Source of the DNA: a virus
Virus record (IMG/VR): IMGVR_UViG_3300035664_000072
Coordinates: 1-26,401 of that record
Length of the DNA stretch: 26,401 bases
Strand: one strand, 5' to 3'
In this document: in pieces, positions 21,691-26,401 of the stretch
Layout: each line of letters begins with the position of its first letter
Numbering within the stretch: the first letter of the stretch is position 1
Translations under genes and position numbers: made by a program
The notes under the pieces: generated by a model
Told to the model about the DNA's origin: nothing
Database searches by the model: none
The model's input: the letters and a program-made list of their open reading frames with translations, nothing else

Positions 21691-22151
21691 TTGGTCAGGG
21701 GGCGAGGGGTGGATGCTCCGCCTAGGACGGACTGCGAAGTGGGCGCAGAACGGAAGCCAGATGCCACGGCGCCGTCATCGTCGAGGTCGACTGAGATACC
21801 ACAGGCGGTCTGGATGGACTGCCGGCGGATGTAGGTGATGGCTCCGCCGATCTGCTGGGCGGTCAGTCCCTCGGCCTTGACGAGCAGGGTGCCGAACTCG
21901 AAGCGTTCCCCGGAGCTGTGCAGGAAGGCGGTCGAGACGCCGACCTTTCCCTCCTGGCTGACGAGCGTCTGGATCAGAGCGAGGTCGTGGTCGAGGAGCA
22001 CGGGCTTGATGGCGTCGAGCAGCGCGTCGAGGGAGACGTACTTGGCCTTGAAGGCGGGGTTGATTTTGTTGGCCTTCACGTTGTCCAGGGCGGCGAGCGC
22101 TTGGACGAGGGAGGCGGTGGCGGTGGTGGGGGGCGTGGGTTTGGTGCTCAT
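21687..22151 (-). CDS. ERF-type single-strand annealing recombinase (154 aa)
   Basis: The ERF family fingerprint is clear: NPAFKAKYVSLDALLDAIKP at about 31-50, then LLDHDLALIQTL, and GGAITYIRRQSIQTACGISV followed by DLDDDGA around 115-140. In ERF proteins this IxYxRRYxLxxxxGIxxDDDDG segment closes the annealing core. The protein binds ssDNA made by the PD-(D/E)XK exonuclease encoded downstream and anneals homologous strands for recombination, genome circularisation or concatemer formation. At 154 residues it is close to the minimal ERF core and lacks the long C-terminal domain of P22 Erf. It starts 6 nt after the upstream stop. Confidence 0.88.
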   Translation of the reverse strand: MSTKPTPPTTATASLVQALAALDNVKANKINPAFKAKYVSLDALLDAIKPVLLDHDLALIQTLVSQEGKVGVSTAFLHSSGERFEFGTLLVKAEGLTAQQIGGAITYIRRQSIQTACGISVDLDDDGAVASGFRSAPTSQSVLGGASTPRPLTK

Positions 22152-22157
22152 GGGAGA

Positions 22158-22382
22158 TTATTTGGTTTGTTGGTCGGCCTTCGTGACTTCACCGGCCTTC
22201 AGCGTGGCCTCGATGTCGTCGAGGGACATCCGCGTGTAGCCGGGGACGAAGAGGTTGTAATAGGTCACGCCGTTGCGGACGGTCGGGGTCAGCAGGCGGG
22301 CGACCTTCTGATCGGGCAAGACGATGTAGGACGAGTCCGCGATGATGCGGTATTCGGCGGGGAGTTTCGGGTCTTTCTTCAT
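22158..22382 (-). CDS. Hypothetical protein (74 aa)
   Basis: The 74-residue basic protein starts MKKDPKLPAEYRIIADSSYI. It has strand-like segments (YIVLPDQKVARLLTPTVRNG and YYNLFVPGYTRMSLDD) and a C-terminal helix. The pattern LxPTxxNGxxYYxLxxxG suggests a small beta domain with conserved Tyr and Gly. It is the first gene after the 21-bp perfect dyad at 22415-22435 and begins 33 nt beyond it, so it is the nearest gene to be controlled by that site. The ERF gene follows. It may be a regulator or accessory protein; no family is recognised. Confidence 0.6.
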   Translation of the reverse strand: MKKDPKLPAEYRIIADSSYIVLPDQKVARLLTPTVRNGVTYYNLFVPGYTRMSLDDIEATLKAGEVTKADQQTK

Positions 22383-22414
22383 GTGATAGGAGAGGTTACA
22401 AAGTAAAGGTTCTT

Positions 22415-22435
22415 ACTGAGTTATGTTAACTCAGT
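22415..22435. promoter_or_regulatory. Perfect 21-bp dyad, operator-like
   Basis: The sequence is two 9-bp arms, ACTGAGTTA and TAACTCAGT, around a 3-bp centre ACA (minus strand). It lies over the last bases of the resolvase gene and before the 74-aa and ERF genes. The arms are AT-rich enough to serve as a protein site, and the half-site spacing suits a dimeric repressor. A T-tract does not follow directly, so it is weak as a terminator. TTAACA inside it could be a -35 element with a poor -10 TTACTT 17 nt on. Confidence 0.6.
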
Positions 22436-22895
22436 TAATCACGCCACGCTTGGCGCTATCGTAAATCAGCAATGCGTCTGAGTTCCACAGGGTAACCTGA
22501 ACGGTGTTTCCATACAGTTCCATGGCCCGGGCCTTCAGCTTGTTTTTCCATTGGGTCGTGGTCAGTTCGCCCTTCGTGCCGCAGGTGTGCGTCTTCTGCC
22601 AGATGGCCGGACGGATGCGGTGGATTTTCCAGCCCATGGCGACCGCGGCGCCGTAGAGGACGCCCGTGTTCCACATCAGTTTACCGATGGCGGACCCGGG
22701 GATGTTCTTGCCGGCGAACAGCGGAGGTTCCTCAAGGTAGAGCGAGACGTCCTTGGCCTTGCAGCTCAAGTCAGCGAGGAGTTGGCAGACCTCGATGTCT
22801 GACGACGGCATCTTAGCGCACTCGACAGGGTCGCCTTCAAGGGACCAGACGATGCCCCCGTTCACGCCAGGGTCGATCGCGACAAGAAGATGCAT
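22431..22895 (-). CDS. RuvC-like Holliday junction resolvase (154 aa)
   Basis: The RNase H-fold signature opens the protein: MHLLVAIDPGVNGGIVWSLE with the first catalytic Asp. A second acidic site is in VSLYLEEPPLFAG. The segment GKLMWNTGVLYGAAVAMGWK is the conserved helix of RuvC-like resolvases, followed by RIRPAIWQKT. A final acidic residue is in LWNSDALLIYDSAKR. It cuts four-way junctions or branched DNA before packaging. The ATG at 22895 gives the family-like N-terminus; a GTG at 22913, which overlaps the upstream stop as GTGA, would add six residues. The stop lies inside the left arm of the 21-bp dyad. Confidence 0.84.
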   Translation of the reverse strand: MHLLVAIDPGVNGGIVWSLEGDPVECAKMPSSDIEVCQLLADLSCKAKDVSLYLEEPPLFAGKNIPGSAIGKLMWNTGVLYGAAVAMGWKIHRIRPAIWQKTHTCGTKGELTTTQWKNKLKARAMELYGNTVQVTLWNSDALLIYDSAKRGVIN

Positions 22896-22909
22896 GGGCA
22901 AGACCCTTG

Positions 22910-23359
22910 TCACTTGCCACGCTGGGACAAGCGGAAAAGGTTAGCCACGCGGAAAGCGTAGCCGTTCGCCCGGAAGCCTTGGGAGCGGGCGGCGGTCCAG
23001 CCGACGTTCCAGACAAGGGCGAGTTGTTCGGGGGTCGGGTCGGTCATGCCGATGCGGTGGAAGTTCGCCCTGATCCAGCGGAGGTGCGAAGCGGCCACCA
23101 TGTCCTGCGCCGTAGCGTCGCGCCACTTAGACCAGGGGAAGGCGTAATGGCCCTCGGCCTTGAGGCGGGCGGAGGCGTCGTCCCAAGCGGCCTTGTTGAC
23201 CTGATACATCCCACGCTCCCCGGCCTTACCGATGGCCTTGCGGTTATGCCCGGACTCGACCTCGGCGACGGCCTCGAGGAAGGCGGCGTCGGTCTTGGCT
23301 TGGGCGTTGAGCCCGAGGAGCAGCAGGGCGACGACGGAGAAGCGTTGGTTTAGGGTCAT
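22910..23359 (-). CDS. Sec-exported lytic transglycosylase-like protein (149 aa)
   Basis: The chosen ATG at 23359 gives a clean signal peptide: MTLNQRFSVVALLLLGLNAQ followed by an A-K cleavage site at about 21/22. The mature part has AFLEAVAEVESGHNRKAIGK with catalytic-type Glu35, then GERGMYQVNKAAW, the ESGxN...GxxGxxQ layout of goose-lysozyme/SLT-type transglycosylases. LALVWNVGWTAARSQGFRAN corresponds to the C-terminal helix with the conserved NxG. It would cleave peptidoglycan in the periplasm. It is coupled by ATGA to a 44-residue membrane protein and could be the endolysin or a wall-remodelling enzyme. Confidence 0.82.
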   Translation of the reverse strand: MTLNQRFSVVALLLLGLNAQAKTDAAFLEAVAEVESGHNRKAIGKAGERGMYQVNKAAWDDASARLKAEGHYAFPWSKWRDATAQDMVAASHLRWIRANFHRIGMTDPTPEQLALVWNVGWTAARSQGFRANGYAFRVANLFRLSQRGK

Positions 23360-23490
23360 TTCCAGAAGATGATGTATGCGTAGGCCATCAGGTAGACCAC
23401 GGCGTAAGGGATGACGACCCAACGGATTATGAAGGAATGACGGCTCCGAGTGCGCTCAATAATGAGGCAGACTTTTTGCATTTCATTCAT
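23356..23490 (-). CDS. Small single-TM protein upstream of the transglycosylase (44 aa)
   Basis: The frame was found by reading the gap between two genes. ATG at 23490-23488 overlaps the upstream stop as ATGA, and TGA at 23358-23356 overlaps the transglycosylase start as ATGA. The product begins MNEMQKVCLIIERTRSRHSF, has a basic stretch (ERTRSRHS), then a strongly hydrophobic segment (IIRWVVIPYAVVYLMAYAYI) ending IFWK. It is one transmembrane helix with few charges at the end, and its position just before a peptidoglycan hydrolase suits a holin-like, pinholin-like or accessory lysis protein. The function is inferred from topology and context. Confidence 0.62.
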   Translation of the reverse strand: MNEMQKVCLIIERTRSRHSFIIRWVVIPYAVVYLMAYAYIIFWK

Positions 23491-23681
23491 GGCTGGCCCT
23501 TGCCCTCCTTGGCGGGTTTATTCTCACAGACAGCATACATACTGCACCCAGATATTTGCTTACGGCATCCGCAGGGCTTACCCTTATCGCACAGGCGTGG
23601 GCGTGTTGCAAACCAGCGACTAATCTCGTTTGTAAGCCAGAAGAAGAGGCAGAATGTAACGATGAAAATGAGGATGTTCAT
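23487..23681 (-). CDS. Membrane-anchored Cys-rich small protein (64 aa)
   Basis: The N-terminus (MNILIFIVTFCLFFWLTNEI) is one hydrophobic helix, followed by a basic linker (SRWFATRPRL). A compact Cys-rich tail has Cys31, 37, 39, 46 and 52 in CDKGKPCGCRKQISGCSMYA and just after. It ends AKEGKGQP, matching the C-terminal tails of other small genes in the window. The Cys cluster could bind metal or form disulfides. GC is low, about 45 %. It is ATGA-coupled to the 44-residue membrane protein, so both may belong to one envelope-acting unit with the transglycosylase. It could be spanin-like, a metal protein or a superinfection factor. Confidence 0.66.
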   Translation of the reverse strand: MNILIFIVTFCLFFWLTNEISRWFATRPRLCDKGKPCGCRKQISGCSMYAVCENKPAKEGKGQP

Positions 23682-23980
23682 TTGGCGTTGCCCTCCTTGG
23701 CGGCGTTCCAGCGTTGGACGGATTGGTGAACGATGGTCGGGCCGTCGTAGTCTTTAGCCATCTCCTCGTTGAATTGGATAGAGGAAGCCATCGCATCCCC
23801 GGCCTTGGTCAGACGCTCGACCTGTGCCTGTAATTCCTTGTTAGGCATAAGGGTGCAATTACAGAAGACCATCAGATGCTCAACCTCAGTCTTGAGGCGG
23901 GCGTTCTCGGCCTTGAGGGCGGCGACCTCCTTGTTCAGCTCGCCGACGCGGCGCATCATCGTCAGTTCTAGGTCGCTCAT
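23678..23980 (-). CDS. Coiled-coil protein with AKEG tail, paralogue (100 aa)
   Basis: From the ATG at 23980 (ATGA overlap with the upstream stop) the product is 100 residues. Leucine-zipper-like heptads (VGELNKEVAALKAENARLKT) are followed by CNC (40-42) and a second heptad block QAQVERLTKAGDAMASSIQF. The C-terminus is VQRWNAAKEGNAK. The last 50 residues align with those of the protein at 20933-21367 (RLTKAGD, W-x-AAKEG). Much longer upstream sequence in this frame is Arg/Pro/Ser noise and is not coding. It is probably an oligomeric small phage protein; no function is recognised. Confidence 0.65.
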   Translation of the reverse strand: MSDLELTMMRRVGELNKEVAALKAENARLKTEVEHLMVFCNCTLMPNKELQAQVERLTKAGDAMASSIQFNEEMAKDYDGPTIVHQSVQRWNAAKEGNAK

Positions 23981-24261
23981 ACGCGTCTCGGGACTTGTGA
24001 TCCGGCGACCTCGAAGCCGTCGACCTCGTAGGAGTAGGTTATCCCGACCCAGCCACCGGCGGCGGCGTAAGCCTGGAGCGATACCTTCACGGCGCCGTCT
24101 TCGTGCAGGGCTTCGTGATAGTGGTGCAGGAGTTTCTTCATGCGGCCGGAGGCGATGGCGGTCTTGTTTGAGCAGATGTCCCCGGTCATGATGCGCTCGT
24201 TGATTTCGTAGACCTCGGAGAGTAGGGCGACCATGCCGTCGAGGTGGCGGAAGGAACTCAT
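23977..24261 (-). CDS. Hypothetical protein (94 aa)
   Basis: The start MSSFRHLDGMVALLSEVYEI is a helix. A second helical region includes SGRMKKLLHHYHEALHEDGA, and strands follow (AVKVSLQAYAAAGGWVGITY, then YEVDGFEVAGS). The layout is alpha-alpha-beta-beta in a folded alpha/beta domain; the His-rich stretch LHHYHEALHEDG could bind metal. No family recognised. Both ends are ATGA-coupled to neighbours, and the upstream gene ends in the same LNAK sequence as two other genes in the window. Confidence 0.6.
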   Translation of the reverse strand: MSSFRHLDGMVALLSEVYEINERIMTGDICSNKTAIASGRMKKLLHHYHEALHEDGAVKVSLQAYAAAGGWVGITYSYEVDGFEVAGSQVPRRV

Positions 24262-24608
24262 TTGGCGTTAAGTTCGGTGACGCGGGCAATCGCCTTGGCC
24301 GGGTCGGTTTCGTATGCGAAGCACTTGTTCGGCCCATCGTACAAATAAGCCTTACCACGGAAGTGAGCATAGGTCTTGCCCCTGTCCAGCTCGGGATCGG
24401 TGTCGTGGAAGTAGTACCGAATGCCGTGGTCGGACTCATTGTATTCAACCTTCCAGCGCGGGCGTGTCGTATACTTGCCGCGAAGCAAGTCGTCCTGGCG
24501 GTCACACAGGGCGCGCAGCGCGTTGCAGTTGCGGTGCAGCTGACGGGCCATGCTCCAGGGGAACAGCCACCAGAGGCGGGGGAGGGAGTCGGGTTTGATG
24601 ATGGTCAT
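24258..24608 (-). CDS. Hypothetical protein (116 aa)
   Basis: The start is assigned to the ATG at 24608 (MTIIKPDSLPRLWWLFPWSM); an ATG at 24641 would add 11 residues that overlap the upstream gene. A Trp/Pro-rich start leads to a helix (ARQLHRNCNALRALCDRQDD). A strand-rich half follows, with Tyr/His/Asp residues (PRWKVEYNESDHGIRYYFHD, then KTYAHFRGKAYLYDG). A short terminal helix AKAIARVTELNAK resembles a common ending of small phage proteins. No membrane segment beyond the short WWLFPW patch. Function unknown. Confidence 0.58.
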   Translation of the reverse strand: MTIIKPDSLPRLWWLFPWSMARQLHRNCNALRALCDRQDDLLRGKYTTRPRWKVEYNESDHGIRYYFHDTDPELDRGKTYAHFRGKAYLYDGPNKCFAYETDPAKAIARVTELNAK

Positions 24609-24633
24609 GGGATTGTATGGGCGGTGGGATGGG

Positions 24634-24849
24634 TCAGGCATGGGTGGATTTGTAGGCGTCGAGGATGGCTTTGTTGCGGAGGTAGCGGGCCTTGGCGGCG
24701 GCTAGGATGCGTTCCTTGTTCTTGAGGTAGTAGTTCTGTCGGTAGCCGGGGTTGCGGGCAACCCATGCCTCGGTGATGGCGATGACTCGCTCCTTGTTGG
24801 CCGCGTAGTAAAGGCGGCGCTTGTAGTTGGCGATTTCCTTGTCGGTCAT
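24634..24849 (-). CDS. Small basic helical repeat protein (71 aa)
   Basis: The 71-residue protein contains two copies of an NKER helix: KRRLYYAANKERVIAITEAW and then QNYYLKNKERILAAAKARYL, spaced about 28 residues apart. Internal repeats of this YY-x-NKER-I form are known from several phage and bacterial small proteins of unclear function; similar helices accompany some homing-endonuclease and DNA-binding proteins. The whole chain is basic and helical, which suits nucleic-acid binding. It begins 7 nt after the upstream stop (TAATACGACC-ATG). No catalytic residues are seen. Confidence 0.62.
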   Translation of the reverse strand: MTDKEIANYKRRLYYAANKERVIAITEAWVARNPGYRQNYYLKNKERILAAAKARYLRNKAILDAYKSTHA

Positions 24850-24856
24850 GGTCGTA

Positions 24857-25123
24857 TTAGTTGCGGGTCTTGTACGGGCCGCGGCGGTTAAGGTTGACCC
24901 AAGTCGTGCCGGTCAGGTCGAGCCAGGTCCGCAGGGTGCAGACGGTCGTGTCCAGGGCGGCGGCGGCGTCGGCCTGCGTCTTGCCGGCGGCGTTGAGCGC
25001 GGCGATCTGCGGGAGGATGGCCTGCAGGCGTCGGGCGGCGAACTCGGCCATCGGGCGTTTGAGGGGGATGACGCGACCGGCGAAGGTCAGCGTCTCGGTG
25101 TAGGGGTGGTGTGCGTTGGGCAT
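24857..25123 (-). CDS. Small HTH protein, probable regulator (88 aa)
   Basis: The start is the ATG at 25123, in the TAATCTTCCCACC-ATG context; sequence upstream in this frame is Ser/Pro noise. Residues 32-75 carry a helix-turn-helix pattern: PQIAALNAAGKTQADAAAAL, a turn, then TVCTLRTWLDLTGTTWVNLN. The form (AAGKTQxDAAxxLxxxxxTLRxWL) is that of small phage or transposase-type HTHs. The C-terminus is basic (NRRGPYKTRN). It may be a transcriptional regulator of the early operon and a candidate ligand for the 21-bp dyad, although no direct link is visible. Confidence 0.65.
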   Translation of the reverse strand: MPNAHHPYTETLTFAGRVIPLKRPMAEFAARRLQAILPQIAALNAAGKTQADAAAALDTTVCTLRTWLDLTGTTWVNLNRRGPYKTRN

Positions 25124-25133
25124 GGTGGGAAGA

Positions 25134-25472
25134 TTAGGCGAGGTGCCAGCAGAGGATGGTGACCTTGGGGTTGGAGTGGGAACCAGCGTCCCGGTACTCG
25201 ACGACCTGATCGTAGCGGGAGCACACGTCGGCCTTGGCCTTGGCGGTGACGTACTTGTTGAAGTCGCCGGCGGTCGGTTCGCTGGCGAGGACGACGAGCT
25301 GACCGCGGACATGGTCGATGCCGTAGAGGGCGTAGGCGCCGAGGCCCTTGACGCAGCCGTCCCTGTCCTTGAGGCTGGCGGCCTTGCGGAAGTCGATGGC
25401 CTTGCGCTTGAGGAGTTCGGTCATAGCCTTGTCGGAGACGAGTTCGGCCTTGGGTTTGGTGGTATTGCTCAT
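25134..25472 (-). CDS. Hypothetical protein (112 aa)
   Basis: The product starts MSNTTKPKAELVSDKAMTEL and is mixed alpha/beta: a basic helix (LLKRKAIDFRKAASLKDRDG), then strands around YALYGIDHVRGQLVVLASEP. Then comes a helix with KYVTAKAKADVCSRYDQVVE and a last strand KVTILCWHLA. There is no membrane segment or recognised motif. It lies between the small-TM gene and the HTH gene, with 19-nt and 10-nt gaps. The AGDFNKYVTAKAKADV stretch may form a binding helix. Function unknown. Confidence 0.62.
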   Translation of the reverse strand: MSNTTKPKAELVSDKAMTELLKRKAIDFRKAASLKDRDGCVKGLGAYALYGIDHVRGQLVVLASEPTAGDFNKYVTAKAKADVCSRYDQVVEYRDAGSHSNPKVTILCWHLA

Positions 25473-25491
25473 GTGTTGTGTGGGTGGGAAA

Positions 25492-25632
25492 TTAGCGGTG
25501 GCTGCGGACGGCCTTGGCGGACTTCACCGGCTCCGGGCCGTTGATGACGCGGTAGAGTTCGGGACCGCAGAAGGTCACGATGGCGAGCCAGCCGATGGCG
25601 GCGATGGCGAACAGGGTAGCGAGGGCTTTCAT
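25492..25632 (-). CDS. Small single-TM protein (46 aa)
   Basis: A 46-codon frame runs from ATG 25632-25630 to TAA 25494-25492. The product begins MKALATLFAIAAIGWLAIVT, an N-terminal membrane helix or uncleaved signal anchor. A short periplasmic or cytoplasmic part follows (FCGPELYRVINGPEPVKSAK) and ends basic. After its stop comes TAATTTCCCACC..., the junction type seen at several other genes, then the next ATG at 25472. It is the first gene of the early block, directly after the terminator-like region. Possible roles are membrane targeting, host modification or superinfection exclusion; none can be shown from sequence. Confidence 0.66.
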   Translation of the reverse strand: MKALATLFAIAAIGWLAIVTFCGPELYRVINGPEPVKSAKAVRSHR

Positions 25633-25823
25633 GTGTTTGGTGGTGCGTCAACATCCTTGGCAGACTGTTCCGCATTCGTCAAGGGTCTTTCCGCAAGGGC
25701 CAAAAGAAGACCCCCACTTGTCTCGTCAGACAGAGGCGGGGGCCGTTATAAGTTCCAATGTGCCACCCTAGGCCGCCACGTCAAGGGGCAATAGACCCCT
25801 CTGGCTTGCCCTCAGAGGCGGGT
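25633..25823 (-). promoter_or_regulatory. 191-nt non-coding boundary between holin and early genes
   Basis: The interval contains no credible gene. Just after the holin stop, CCTCTG (25818-25813) can pair with CAGAGG (25803-25798), and a GGGG/CCCC stem follows. The terminator-like hairpin at 25702-25742 lies beyond. Two TTGACG hexamers on the minus strand, at about 25670 and 25645, could be -35 elements for the early block, but no good -10 is found (CAAGGAT is the best). It probably separates two transcripts, one ending after the holin and one starting before the 46-aa gene. Confidence 0.4.
25702..25742 (-). terminator. Terminator-like hairpin upstream of the early block
   Basis: On the minus strand CCCCC (25742 region) pairs with GGGGG, and an inner TGTCT/AGACA stem caps with a GACG tetraloop; an asymmetric internal loop lies between the two. 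It is followed by TCTTCTTTT (about 25710-25702), a fair U-rich tract. The hairpin lies between the holin gene and the first early gene. It is a plausible intrinsic terminator for the upstream transcript. Confidence 0.5.
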
Positions 25824-26153
25824 TTACCCTTTAGGGGGTGTCTTCCCCTTCATGGCCTTGATACGGGCCAGCAGGGCGTCACTTAATTCGGGGGCCGCGT
25901 AACCAGCGCACCCGGCGGCGGCGAAGGCCAGGGCCTCGGAGGAGAAGTAGCCCTTCGTGCCAAGCCCGACCAGAAGCGAGGTCAGTCCAGCGGTGGCCGT
26001 GCGGCGCAGGATGTAGCCTAGCGACTGCTTCTCGCTGGAACAGAAGTAACGGACCAGCCAAGAGACCGAACCGATCAGGATGCCCATGCCGATGTCGCGG
26101 GCCTCGACGGGAATCTCGTCGGGGGAGGGAGGTTGGGGCAGGGCGGCGCTCAC
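25824..26153 (-). CDS. Holin, LydA-like (109 aa)
   Basis: The protein has three hydrophobic segments: about 21-38 (IGMGILIGSVSWLVRYFC), 49-66 (LRRTATAGLTSLLVGLGT) and 72-89 (SEALAFAAAGCAGYAAPE). Charged turns lie between them, and the C-terminus is basic (ARIKAMKGKTPPKG). This topology and the RRxxxAxxTSLLVGL...LAFAxAGxAGYxAPE pattern are those of the LydA-type phage holin family, which forms membrane lesions at the end of infection. It starts at GTG 26153, overlapping the upstream stop as GTGA. The gene just upstream is an HEXXH metallopeptidase-like protein. No peptidoglycan hydrolase is adjacent within the window. Confidence 0.78.
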   Translation of the reverse strand: MSAALPQPPSPDEIPVEARDIGMGILIGSVSWLVRYFCSSEKQSLGYILRRTATAGLTSLLVGLGTKGYFSSEALAFAAAGCAGYAAPELSDALLARIKAMKGKTPPKG

Positions 26154-26401
26154 GAGATGCGGGGCGGCTTGGCGTTGGGGGCGAGCATGACGCGGCGGTA
26201 GTCCTGCGCCCAGAGCATCTTGGCCAGGGCTTTGCCGGCCTTGTCGACTTCGGCTTCGGCCACGCCGGGGAAAGGCAGGTGGACCTGCTCATGGCACAAG
26301 ACTTCGAGCTGACGCTTGGCGCCGAGGCGGGGGTCAATCTCGATGAGGTCTTCGCCGATCGTGGCCTGACCCCAGGCACGCTCACGGCCTAACTTGCGCC
26401 A
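26150..26401 (-). CDS. Partial HEXXH metallopeptidase-like protein, C-terminal 83 aa
   Basis: The frame is open from the right edge (WRKLGRERAWGQATIGEDLI) to the TGA at 26152-26150, so the N-terminus is missing. It contains VLCHEQVHLPFPG, an HEXXH zinc-binding motif (His37, Glu38, His41 of the visible part), followed by AEAEVDKAGKALAKMLWAQD, which may supply a third ligand (Glu49 or Glu51). Small phage proteins with a CHExxH followed by a helix and LWxxxYRR are known from several environmental phages; the substrate is unclear. The GTGA overlap with the holin suggests joint expression and a possible role in lysis or host-wall attack. Confidence 0.7.
   Translation of the reverse strand, partial: WRKLGRERAWGQATIGEDLIEIDPRLGAKRQLEVLCHEQVHLPFPGVAEAEVDKAGKALAKMLWAQDYRRVMLAPNAKPPRIS

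Noticed and set aside
1-26401. tRNA genes, CRISPR arrays, insertion sequences, att or cos sites
   Set aside because: I found no cloverleaf-like gene, regularly spaced repeats, transposase or identifiable att/cos sequence by reading; a covariance-model search could still find a degenerate tRNA.

Overview
This window is part of the genome of a tailed double-stranded DNA bacteriophage (Caudoviricetes), or of a prophage or metagenomic contig of one. I see no integrase, att site, tRNA or host housekeeping gene. Every gene I accept lies on the minus strand, so the genome reads from right (26401) to left (1). It is GC-rich (roughly 55-60 %) and very tightly packed: most neighbours share a 4-nt ATGA or GTGA overlap, a TGATG overlap, or a gap of 2-30 nt. 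Hardly any start codon has a Shine-Dalgarno sequence; many instead sit just after a stop in a TAATTTCC...ATG context. That, with the base composition, suggests a host with SD-poor translation (for example Verrucomicrobiota or Bacteroidota). The host is an inference, not something seen.

Region by region, in transcription order. (1) 26401-25824: the C-terminal end of an HEXXH metallopeptidase-like protein, then a LydA-like holin. A 190-nt non-coding stretch with hairpins and a terminator-like element follows. (2) 25632-22158: small accessory early genes, many unknown, including DNA-binding-like, coiled-coil and membrane proteins. Inside this run is a second envelope-acting cluster: a Cys-rich membrane protein, a 44-residue single-TM protein and a Sec-exported lytic transglycosylase. 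A RuvC-like resolvase and a perfect 21-bp dyad come next. (3) 22151-18183: a recombination and nucleotide module: ERF-type single-strand annealing protein, small helical proteins, a YkgJ-like Cys-cluster protein, a RecE/Cas4-like PD-(D/E)XK exonuclease, an SSB-like protein and a dNMP kinase. (4) 18195-14995: two tandem HTH plus integrase-arm-like DNA-binding proteins, a calcineurin-like phosphoesterase, another DNA-binding protein, and a DnaB/RepA-like replicative helicase. No DNA polymerase is in the window.

(5) 14994-14755 is a 240-nt intergenic region with a perfect 9-bp hairpin, the most likely border between replication and late genes. (6) 14754-10705: three unknown genes, small and large terminase subunits (gpNu1-like and GpA-like), and a gpW-like connector, with two very short coupled ORFs filling the gaps. 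(7) 10699-7001: portal (lambda gpB family), S49 prohead protease (lambda gpC family), scaffold-like coiled-coil protein and major capsid protein, followed by a good intrinsic terminator. (8) 6921-1: connector, tail-completion, tail-terminator, tail-tube, chaperone-position and tape-measure-like genes in lambda order (FII-Z-U-V-G-H), then several beta-rich tail or host-contact proteins. The last one runs off the left end. The tape-measure-like protein is only 294 residues, which predicts an unusually short tail.

The genes together make a conventional lambda-like head and tail assembly line fed by a recombination-based replication module. The less conventional parts are the duplicated small-protein families, the two separated envelope-attack clusters, and several ORFs of 38-46 codons that appear to be real.
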